DNA from: JARDZI01 sp041639705
GTDB taxonomy: Bacteria > Bacillota > Clostridia > Clostridiales > Caloramatoraceae
Assembly: GCA_041639705.1 (NCBI GenBank)
Contig: JBEQBT010000196.1
Location: 1-6,568 of the forward strand
Reading direction: 5' to 3'
Length of the DNA: 6,568 nt
Shown: piece after piece, positions 1 to 5,646 of the stretch
Layout of the letters: every line of letters begins with the position of its first letter
Position numbering within the stretch: the first letter of the stretch is position 1
Program-made: the position numbers and the translations under genes
The notes under the pieces: model-generated
The model's database searches: none
What the model was told of the DNA's origin: nothing
What the model saw: the letters and a program-made list of their open reading frames with translations, nothing else

Positions 1-14
1 GCCGAAAATAACAT

Positions 15-38
15 GCCGATGTGGGCATCGGCCACTAC
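15..38 (-). repeat. GTAG-headed REP-like hairpin, copy 1 (CGATG stem type)
   Basis: Read on the minus strand, this is a GTAG head and TG, followed by a perfect 7-bp stem (GCCGATG / CATCGGC) with a CCCA loop. The copy at 6544-6567 on the other strand matches it at 22 of 24 positions, and the two differences are the two partners of one stem pair (C-G here, T-A there). The second half of the stem would keep pairing in either copy, so the structure itself appears conserved. It lies about 170 bp downstream of the BI-1 gene, beyond that gene's terminator. The GTAG tetranucleotide beside a short palindrome is the layout known for REP elements. Assignment to that class is inference. Confidence 0.7.
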
Positions 39-57
39 AGTGCACGTTATTCTCAAT

Positions 58-84
58 GTAGTGGTGAACACTGTTCCCCACTAC
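58..84 (-). repeat. GTAG-headed REP-like hairpin, copy 2 (GAACA stem type)
   Basis: This is a 27-nt near-perfect palindrome: 13-nt arms at 58-70 and 72-84 around a single central base, with one mismatch (65 against 77). On the minus strand it begins GTAGTGG. Its 11-nt centre, GAACACTGTTC on the plus strand, is identical to the centre of the copy at 1561-1588. It has the same orientation as copy 1, with a 19-nt gap, so the two form a tandem pair. Its GTAGTGG at 58-64 could also pair with CCACTAC at 32-38 in copy 1, giving an alternative larger hairpin. Confidence 0.7.
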
Positions 85-163
85 GACGCATTACCACACG
101 ATTATGCTCATATCATATTTTTTTATTTTTCAAATCATCATTATAACCATAGCTAATATATAT

Positions 164-197
164 AAAAGGCCAGCTGCAAATTACTTGCTTGCTGACC
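164..197 (-). terminator. Rho-independent terminator after the BI-1 gene
   Basis: On the minus strand, GGTCAGC (197-191) pairs with GCTGGCC (174-168) with one G-U pair. An inner helix, GCAAG with TTTGC (188-184 and 181-177 region), is stacked inside it. The stem is followed at once by TTTT and then an AT-rich run. It starts 11 nt past the stop codon of the 226-residue membrane protein, the expected place to end the flavin reductase/BI-1 transcript. The T-run is short (four), so efficiency may be moderate. Confidence 0.65.
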
Positions 198-207
198 ATA
201 TAATAAG

Positions 208-888
208 CTATTTCTTTCTTCCAAACAATCTTAATAGAAATAAAAATAAATTAATAAAATCTAGATAGAGCTGAAGAGCTCCAATTATTGAGTATTTTGC
301 TGCTCTTTCACCATCCATATTATATGCGTTGTAATGCATTGCCTTTATTTTCTGCATATCATAGGCTGTAAGTCCACTAAATATGATTACTCCAGCAAAT
401 GAAATCAAGTTGGCGATTGCAGGTATTCTTAAAAATATATTCAGAATACTTGCTGCAATCAGGCCAATAACAGATAAAATCAAGAAATGTCCCATTGCAG
501 ATAAATCTTTTTTAACTGTAATTCCTATGAAGCCTGCAAATATAAACATTATTGCAGCAATTAAAAACACATAATATATGCTTGATATTTCATAAATTAA
601 AAATATTGTACTAAGTGTTAGCCCATTTAGTACTGCATAAACAAAGAAGCCTCCTCTTGCCTGTGCAAAGGACATCTTCTCAATTCTCCTTGAAAGATAA
701 ACAACTAAACCTATTTCCCCAAACATTAGGGCTAAAAAAACAAATGGTGAACCTAATATAAAACTCAAAAGCCATTGGCTTGAATATGTGAAATAGGCTG
801 TAAGAAAGGTAATAAACAATCCTATTCCCATATTAGCCATTACTCTAGATATAAAATCTGCTCTGCTTCTTTCAAAAACTTTTTCCAT
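208..888 (-). CDS. Bax inhibitor-1/YetJ family membrane protein
   Basis: The 226-residue protein is almost entirely hydrophobic, with about seven predicted membrane helices (roughly residues 17-34, 38-55, 55-66 or merged, 80-99, 104-123, 135-154, 158-176 and 199-221) and a basic tail, RLFGRKK. The family signature is clear in GLTAYDMQKIK (172-182) and in LQLYLDFINLFLFLLR near 205-220. Asp177 and Asp210 fall where the paired aspartates of Bacillus subtilis YetJ form a pH-sensing site in the last two helices. Family knowledge: BI-1/YccA/YetJ proteins are inner-membrane proteins, and YetJ can conduct calcium in a pH-dependent way. The physiological role in clostridia is not settled, so the calcium leak function is inference. 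The start is supported by an AGGAGG site 7 nt upstream of the ATG. The gene follows the flavin reductase gene by 24 nt with no promoter or terminator between them, so the two are probably co-transcribed. Confidence 0.92.
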   Translation of the reverse strand: MEKVFERSRADFISRVMANMGIGLFITFLTAYFTYSSQWLLSFILGSPFVFLALMFGEIGLVVYLSRRIEKMSFAQARGGFFVYAVLNGLTLSTIFLIYEISSIYYVFLIAAIMFIFAGFIGITVKKDLSAMGHFLILSVIGLIAASILNIFLRIPAIANLISFAGVIIFSGLTAYDMQKIKAMHYNAYNMDGERAAKYSIIGALQLYLDFINLFLFLLRLFGRKK

Positions 889-912
889 AATATCCCTCCT
901 AAAAATTTCAAT

Positions 913-1419
913 CTATTCTCTTAAATAAACATCAACAATTTCTCCATAATAAATTACATGATAATCTCCATTAGAATATGACCTATCCTTAATCTCCTTT
1001 GTAAGCTGCTGCTCATCCAAGGGCTGCTTATATACTAATTTACATTCTAAATGGAGATCGCAGTCTTCTATAATTGGTGTATTAACCCTATTGCCTGGTT
1101 TTAATTTTAGGTTACACTCTTTTATCTTATCCATGTCCCTTCCTGATTTCGTTCCGCAAAAGGCTAGAGCATCCTTAAGCTGACCATTTAACGGAAGACT
1201 TAAGGTAAAGTCCTGTGATTTATCAATTAGATCAAATGTATGTCTTGAATATCTTACCATTACCATCAGGATTGGTTTATTCCACATGTATCCAATGGAA
1301 CCCCAGCCAATAGTCATTGTATTTAATCTATCTCCCTCTTTAACTGTTAAAAAAGCTCCCCTTTGAAGCTGTTCAAGCATTTCCTTAGACAGTTCTGTAT
1401 ATTTTATACTTCTAAACAT
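913..1419 (-). CDS. flavin reductase-like FMN-binding protein (flavoredoxin-type)
   Basis: This 168-residue cytosolic protein belongs to the flavin reductase-like, split-barrel FMN-binding family (COG1853). Visible landmarks are the N-terminal strand GAFLTV (21-26), the flavin-binding NTMTIGWGSIG (33-43), the VRYSRHTFDLI segment (55-65) that contacts the phosphate in relatives, FCGTKSGRDMDK (88-99), and the closing HVIYYGEIVDV (154-164). The length is typical of the short clostridial members, with no rubredoxin or extra domain attached. Family knowledge: these proteins bind FMN and pass electrons between a reductase and flavin or other acceptors; the true substrate cannot be read from the sequence. 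GGGAGG lies 7 nt upstream of the ATG, and an extended -10 promoter candidate lies about 33 nt upstream. It is the first gene of a probable two-gene transcript with the BI-1 protein. Confidence 0.9.
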   Translation of the reverse strand: MFRSIKYTELSKEMLEQLQRGAFLTVKEGDRLNTMTIGWGSIGYMWNKPILMVMVRYSRHTFDLIDKSQDFTLSLPLNGQLKDALAFCGTKSGRDMDKIKECNLKLKPGNRVNTPIIEDCDLHLECKLVYKQPLDEQQLTKEIKDRSYSNGDYHVIYYGEIVDVYLRE

Positions 1420-1451
1420 TTATAAGCCTCCCTGTAATTATCTTTATAACT

Positions 1452-1460
1452 ATTATATCA
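1452..1460 (-). promoter_or_regulatory. extended -10 promoter candidate for the flavin reductase/BI-1 operon
   Basis: On the minus strand the sequence reads TGATATAAT, a perfect TATAAT with the TGn extension, ending about 33 nt before the start codon at 1419. No good TTGACA-like -35 box is seen at 16-18 nt, which is common for extended -10 promoters. The position fits a short 5' leader carrying only the ribosome binding site. The rest of the 1420-1644 gap holds one REP-like hairpin and the glnA terminator. Confidence 0.55.
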
Positions 1461-1560
1461 GAATTTATGATTTATTCATTAGTATCTATTATCTTTAATA
1501 TTAAACAATTATTAATTTTTTTAAAACATTATAATCATATAGTCATCTTCTAATTTATTA

Positions 1561-1588
1561 CCACCGGGCGAACACTGTTCGCCCCTAC
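1561..1588 (-). repeat. GTAG-headed REP-like hairpin, copy 3 (GAACA stem type)
   Basis: On the minus strand, GTAG is followed directly by a perfect 19-nt palindrome (arms GGGCGAACA and TGTTCGCCC at 1584-1566, one central base) and then GGTGG. It shares the GAACACTGTTC centre with the copy at 58-84, while the outer stem differs (GGGC here, GTAGTGG there). It lies between the glnA terminator and the flavin reductase promoter. It is locally GC-rich in very AT-rich DNA, which suggests a dispersed element rather than a local gene signal. No T-run follows it on either strand, so it is unlikely to be a terminator. Confidence 0.75.
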
Positions 1589-1627
1589 AATTCGATTATC
1601 AACATTTTTTAAAAGGATCAAAATTTT

Positions 1628-1658
1628 AAAAAAAGCAGTGGATATTACTCCACTGCTT
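1628..1658 (-). terminator. strong intrinsic terminator overlapping the 3' end of glnA
   Basis: On the minus strand a perfect 10-bp stem (AAGCAGTGGA at 1658-1649, TCCACTGCTT at 1642-1633) closes a 6-nt loop and runs into seven T residues at 1634-1628. The 5' arm is the coding sequence for the last residues of glutamine synthetase, and the TAA stop codon lies in the loop. It should end the asnB-glnA transcript. Confidence 0.9.
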
Positions 1659-3555
1659 CAAATAGATTTCTTTTATATACTGCATAAAGCTCTCTTATTT
1701 CATCCATTCTAACAGTCATTTCCTGCTGAAGTGATGAAGCAAGTTCATACTCTTCATTGGCTAATGCTTCTCTTATATTTGTAAAAAGGCTTTTCCTATC
1801 CATACTATCCTTCATTAAATCAATCCTGATATTATTGATTTTATCCCACATTGTATCATCCAAATCTGTGGCTGTTTCATTATTATGGATCTTTGTACAC
1901 TCTCTTACAATATCAATATTCATAGGAATTATTCTGCTTTGAAGTTCAGTTTCCCATTTGCTTATGTTTGCTGTTTTAAATGAGTTTATAATTTCATTTG
2001 TAAATACTTCTCCATTTAAAAGAACATCTTTTTTATCAATATATAGATTTAGACTTCTTATGTTTTCCCAGGCAGTTGCTGGAGGCATTCCAAATATTCT
2101 ATTCCTATCTGCTGGAGAAAAATGCTCAAATACATCCATCTCACTTCTATATGACCTGTCTTTTTCTAAATAAAAACCAGGAGTACCAGCTTCCTTAGAT
2201 ATTTCAATTTCAAGCTCCCTTTCACTCTTTCCACTAGTTAATACTGCTTTTATTCCATCCAGCATGCCCTGATATAAGCAAGCCATTGCCAGGTAAGTAT
2301 TAGTATGGGGATTGGGTGATCTAACTTCAAACCTTGTAGCATGGGGATTATACATATCCCTTATTAAACCTACAAGCACTGAACGATTTCTTGATGGATT
2401 ATCTACAGTGTGTCCAAGTGAGCATACTATACATACAGGTGCTTCAAAGCCTGGTTTCAATCTATTAAATGCACTATTTGAAGGAGCTATAAAAGGATTA
2501 ATAACCTCATAATTTTTTAATATTCCCATTAATGCACCATAGCCTATTGTGCTTAAGTAGTCACGGCTCATATCCTTTGGTGTAAAAAGGTTTTTTGTTT
2601 TCCCATTCTTAAGCATTGCCTGTGCACCAACATGTGTATGTTCTCCACTTCCAGCAACTCCTTCAATAGGCTTTGCAAGAAAGGTTACTTCAAGTTCATA
2701 ATGTCCAAAAATATCCCTAACAATCTCCCTAACCAACAATTCATTATCTGCAGCCTGAAGTGCAGTGTTATACTTCCAATCTATTTCCAACTGCTCCATT
2801 ACATGGTTTGATGAACCATTGCTTCCAATTTTGCTCCTTACTCCTCCAACTTCCTTATGTCCCATTTCTGGCTCCAGATTATACTTTCCCATATATGAAA
2901 TTGTCTTTTCAAGTGCTGTTCTTACAGTACCCTGGGTTCTTTTCCAATACTGCTCCTTAAGCTGCTGTGAAGTTGATAGCTTTTCAATATCTGCCTTATC
3001 ATCGGGAGTCTTAACCCAGAATTCAAGTTCAGTTGCAGCTGTTAAAACTATTGATTCAATTTCATCTGTGGAATTAAGTCCAATACTCTTTGCAGCTTTA
3101 GGATGTTTTGTTATTAATTCCTTTACAGTTGTTTTAAATTTTTCTACCGCTTTTTTTAGTATTGATCTCGAATCTACTGCCTTACCGTCATGAACCAAAA
3201 ATGCAGGCATTCTCAACGTGCCAACTGGAAGTGATGTTTCCTCATCAATATTGTCCCAGTTATAATCAATAAACCAGTAAGTATCTCTGTCGGGAATAAT
3301 ATCTACTCTTGCATTATTTAATACTGCAATCTCATGAAGCACTACGCTTGAACCATCTGTTTGGGCACCATGTTTCAGAAAACCTTCAATATCCTCTAAA
3401 ATTAGTTCAATTGGTATTTTCTCATCTGTAGCATTACCACCAAGATCTATACCCATTAAGGAAACAAACCTTATTTCATTATGCACAGTTAAAATATTTT
3501 TCAATGTTTCTGAATCATGCTTTTCTGGTGGAATATAGTAAATTAAGTCTTTCAT
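1645..3555 (-). CDS. glnA: glutamine synthetase, atypical GSI-like form with C-terminal extension
   Basis: This enzyme makes glutamine from glutamate, ammonia and ATP in the cytosol. The 636-residue protein has a beta-grasp N-terminus with TDGSS (66-70) and IPDRDT (87-92), then the catalytic domain. Recognisable sites are the metal-binding ELEF (176-179), HKEV (233-236) and LEIDW (256-260), the ATP/metal segment KPIEGVAGSGEHTH (295-308), NRLKPGFEAPV (364-374) and FEVRSPNP (409-416). NLY (503-505) and VFTNEIINSF (517-526) match the end of GSI enzymes. Oddities are about 14 extra residues between the glutamates of HKEV and LEIDW, extra residues in 375-390, and a helical tail from about 535 to 636. 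GSI enzymes are usually 440-470 residues and GSIII about 700, so this is intermediate. The core resembles GSI more than the GSIII signature, although similar clostridial proteins may be labelled type III. The start has GGAGGTG 4 nt upstream. It follows asnB by 18 nt. Confidence 0.93.
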   Translation of the reverse strand: MKDLIYYIPPEKHDSETLKNILTVHNEIRFVSLMGIDLGGNATDEKIPIELILEDIEGFLKHGAQTDGSSVVLHEIAVLNNARVDIIPDRDTYWFIDYNWDNIDEETSLPVGTLRMPAFLVHDGKAVDSRSILKKAVEKFKTTVKELITKHPKAAKSIGLNSTDEIESIVLTAATELEFWVKTPDDKADIEKLSTSQQLKEQYWKRTQGTVRTALEKTISYMGKYNLEPEMGHKEVGGVRSKIGSNGSSNHVMEQLEIDWKYNTALQAADNELLVREIVRDIFGHYELEVTFLAKPIEGVAGSGEHTHVGAQAMLKNGKTKNLFTPKDMSRDYLSTIGYGALMGILKNYEVINPFIAPSNSAFNRLKPGFEAPVCIVCSLGHTVDNPSRNRSVLVGLIRDMYNPHATRFEVRSPNPHTNTYLAMACLYQGMLDGIKAVLTSGKSERELEIEISKEAGTPGFYLEKDRSYRSEMDVFEHFSPADRNRIFGMPPATAWENIRSLNLYIDKKDVLLNGEVFTNEIINSFKTANISKWETELQSRIIPMNIDIVRECTKIHNNETATDLDDTMWDKINNIRIDLMKDSMDRKSLFTNIREALANEEYELASSLQQEMTVRMDEIRELYAVYKRNLFEAVE

Positions 3556-3573
3556 TTAGCACCTCCGTATTTA

Positions 3574-5415
3574 TTAAATCAATTGTATTTTATATTCTTT
3601 CATCCATATATCAATTTGAATAAGGTATGCTATTAATTGTGGCCCTGTCATAAGTTGACCAAACCAAGGTTTTTTAAAGGATTGCCCTCCCGTGTCCACA
3701 ATTTCATTAACTTTTTCCCTATCAATAAGTTGAAGTATGGGTGATGAACTATCATTTAGTATTCCTCTCATCCATTTTTGCACAGCTTTAGTGTAGTCTG
3801 GATGGTGAGTTTTGGGATATGGACTCTTTTTTCTATCAATTATTTCCTCAGGTAGTATTCCCTTTAGAGCCCTTCTTAACAATCCCTTTTCCCTTCCATC
3901 GCAGAATTTTATTTCCTTTGGTATGTTAAATGCATATTCAACCAGCCTATAATCTGCGAAGGGTACTCTGACCTCTAGACTATTAGCCATACTCATTCTA
4001 TCCTTTCTGTTTAACAAAGTAATCATAAACCATTTGATGTTAAGATAAAATAATTCTCGCATACGCTGCTCAAGCTTTGACTCACCCTGGAGCTTTGGAA
4101 CTTCCATAATGGTTTCATCATATTTTGCTGCAACATACTCCTCAATTGGCAAATTTTTATATTCCGAGGATAGAATAGCTTTTCTTTCATTAATGGACTT
4201 TGACCAAGGAAATGTATTTGCATTAATATCCTCTTCACACATATACCATGGATATCCGCCAAATACTTCATCTGCACACTCTCCAGATAATGCAACAGTT
4301 GACTTCATCTTTACCTGTTTGCAGAATAAATATAAAGATGAATCAATATCTGCCATACCTGGTAGATCATTGGCAATAACTGCCTCCCTTAATGCAGTGG
4401 ATAAATTATTTATATTTAACACAATATTATAATGATTGCTGCCAATAAAATCAACCATTTTTTTTATATAGTGAGAATCAGAATTGGGTTCGAAATCATT
4501 TGCTTTAAAATATTTATCATTTTCTTCGTAATCTATGGTAAATGTATTTAGCAAACCCTTATTCTCCCTTTTGAAAGCATTTGAAGCGATTGCTGAGATT
4601 GCGCTAGAATCAAGTCCTCCGGACAAAAATGCGCAAACTGGAACATCTGACACTAACTGTTTTTCTATTGTATCAATTAATAAACTCCTCAAATGCTCTG
4701 TAGTGGTACTAATATCCTCTAAATGGGGAGCACATTTAAGGCTCCAGTATTGTTTCATTTTCATACCAGATGAATCGTAGGTTATATAATTTCCTGGTTT
4801 TACTTCCATTATATCCTTATAGATTCCACTTCCCAAAGCTCTTGCAGGTCCAAGTGCAAATAACTCTGTAATTCCATTTCTGTCTACAATAGGTTGAATT
4901 TCTGGATGGGCAAGCAGTGCTTTTATTTCTGAAGCAAACATAAATGAATTCTCTTTAATCCTATAGAATAACGGTTTTACTCCAAGAGGGTCCCTTGCAA
5001 TAAATAGTTTCTTGTTTTTTTCATCCCATATTCCAAATGCATAAATTCCATTAAAGTATTCAACACATTTTTCACCCCATTCAATATAAGAAGTAAGAAG
5101 TACTTCAGTATCACTGTAGGAATTAAAGCTATAGCCTATTTCAAGGAGCATTTTGCGTATTTCCTCTGTATTGTATAGTTCTCCATTATATACAATAGTA
5201 TAAGGATTTTTTCCACATAACCTTGTCATGGGCTGTCCTCCACCGGTTGGGTCAACTACAACAAGCCGCTTATGTCCTAATAGGGCATTAGTAGAAGTAT
5301 AAATTCCCGAATCATCCGGCCCTCTATGTGAAAGCTTATCTGCCATATCCTTTATGATTCTTTCCTTTTGTTTTATGTTTTCCTTATAACTTATCCAACC
5401 TACAATACCACACAT
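3574..5415 (-). CDS. asnB: asparagine synthase (glutamine-hydrolysing)
   Basis: The enzyme converts aspartate to asparagine using ATP and the amide of glutamine. The 613-residue protein starts MCGIVGW, so Cys2 becomes the N-terminal nucleophile of the class II glutaminase domain. RGPDDSG (31-37), YNGELY (76-81) and SDTEVLL (101-107) complete that domain. The synthetase domain has the ATP-pyrophosphatase loop SGGLDSS (265-271), SGECADEVFGGY (377-388) and KDRMSMANSLEVRVPF (471-486). All key residues are present and the length matches the ~614-residue AsnO/AsnB type. An in-frame ATG six codons upstream (5433) is rejected: it lacks a ribosome binding site and would bury the catalytic cysteine, whereas the ATG at 5415 has GGGAG just upstream. 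It is the first gene of a probable operon with glutamine synthetase, which supplies its amide donor. No T-box or other long leader fits in the short upstream region, and no convincing promoter was found there. Confidence 0.95.
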   Translation of the reverse strand: MCGIVGWISYKENIKQKERIIKDMADKLSHRGPDDSGIYTSTNALLGHKRLVVVDPTGGGQPMTRLCGKNPYTIVYNGELYNTEEIRKMLLEIGYSFNSYSDTEVLLTSYIEWGEKCVEYFNGIYAFGIWDEKNKKLFIARDPLGVKPLFYRIKENSFMFASEIKALLAHPEIQPIVDRNGITELFALGPARALGSGIYKDIMEVKPGNYITYDSSGMKMKQYWSLKCAPHLEDISTTTEHLRSLLIDTIEKQLVSDVPVCAFLSGGLDSSAISAIASNAFKRENKGLLNTFTIDYEENDKYFKANDFEPNSDSHYIKKMVDFIGSNHYNIVLNINNLSTALREAVIANDLPGMADIDSSLYLFCKQVKMKSTVALSGECADEVFGGYPWYMCEEDINANTFPWSKSINERKAILSSEYKNLPIEEYVAAKYDETIMEVPKLQGESKLEQRMRELFYLNIKWFMITLLNRKDRMSMANSLEVRVPFADYRLVEYAFNIPKEIKFCDGREKGLLRRALKGILPEEIIDRKKSPYPKTHHPDYTKAVQKWMRGILNDSSSPILQLIDREKVNEIVDTGGQSFKKPWFGQLMTGPQLIAYLIQIDIWMKEYKIQLI

Positions 5416-5420
5416 GTTAT

Positions 5421-5427
5421 CACTCCC
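5421..5427 (-). promoter_or_regulatory. ribosome binding site that fixes the asnB start
   Basis: GGGAGTG on the minus strand lies 5 nt (ATAAC) before the ATG at 5415. The alternative ATG at 5433 is preceded only by an A-rich run. This site, with the need for Cys at position 2, decides the start. Confidence 0.8.
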
Positions 5428-5488
5428 AAGCATTTGTTTTTAATTTACACTTGATAATAATTTATGTTTGAGTAATAATTATGTGCAT

Positions 5489-5516
5489 AAAAAAAAGGAA
5501 TACTTCTTATATTCCT
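5489..5516 (-). terminator. intrinsic terminator between the patatin gene and asnB
   Basis: On the minus strand a 7-bp stem (AGGAATA at 5516-5510, TATTCCT at 5502-5496) closes a 7-nt loop and runs into eight T residues (5496-5489). It lies about 50 nt past the patatin stop codon, so the patatin gene is probably transcribed separately from asnB. The promoter of asnB would then have to lie in the ~70 nt between here and the asnB start, where no clear -35/-10 pair was seen. Confidence 0.8.
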
Positions 5517-5555
5517 CATTTTAGTATTTCATTAATGATTTTATCAATTTCTAAG

Positions 5556-5646
5556 ACTCCACCTTCTATAAGGTGGAGTTTCCACTTTTTGCTTCAGGTG
5601 GGGTAGAGTCCCCACCTGAAGCCTTGATGTTCAGCTTTAGCTGAAC
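5556..5646 (-). repeat. cluster of three perfect inverted repeats in the 3' end of the patatin gene
   Basis: Three perfect hairpins follow each other. Hairpin A has 10-bp arms at 5556-5565 and 5570-5579 (ACTCCACCTT and its complement) with a 4-nt loop. Hairpin B has 13-bp arms at 5591-5603 and 5610-5622 (GCTTCAGGTGGGG and its complement) with a 6-nt loop. Hairpin C has 8-bp arms at 5629-5636 and 5639-5646 (GTTCAGCT and its complement) with a 2-nt loop. A and B share a related core (CCACCTT and CCACCTG). None is followed by a T-run on the minus strand, so these are not ordinary terminators; the gene's terminator is further on, at 5489-5516. The arrangement resembles a dispersed repeat that has landed in the end of the gene or been captured by it. 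An end of an IS200/IS605-type element, which carries subterminal hairpins, is one possibility, but there is no transposase here. Confidence 0.75.

Noticed and set aside
1..113. CRISPR array from the repeated hairpin units
   Set aside because: There are only two units, of different sequence, and no regular spacer or cas gene.
2765..3193. 142-residue open frame on the plus strand
   Set aside because: It lies wholly antisense to the glutamine synthetase gene, has low-complexity Ser/Leu-rich translation with no recognisable domain, and lacks a ribosome binding site. The minus-strand frame has clear family motifs. Smaller plus-strand frames in this gene, in asnB and in the BI-1 gene, and the minus-strand frame at 4023-4295, were rejected for the same reasons.
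4109..4432. 107-residue open frame on the plus strand inside asnB
   Set aside because: It is a shadow of the conserved asnB frame, with no motif and no promoter or ribosome binding site.
5416..5433. Upstream ATG start for asnB, six codons longer
   Set aside because: It has no ribosome binding site and would move the catalytic cysteine away from position 2, which this enzyme family requires.
5434..5488. T-box or other amino-acid riboswitch in front of asnB
   Set aside because: The leader between the upstream terminator and the start is too short (about 70 nt) and has no T-box motif or specifier-like structure.
5556..5646. Hairpin cluster as the terminator of the patatin gene
   Set aside because: No T-run follows any of the stems on the minus strand; a standard stem with eight T residues lies just downstream at 5489-5516.
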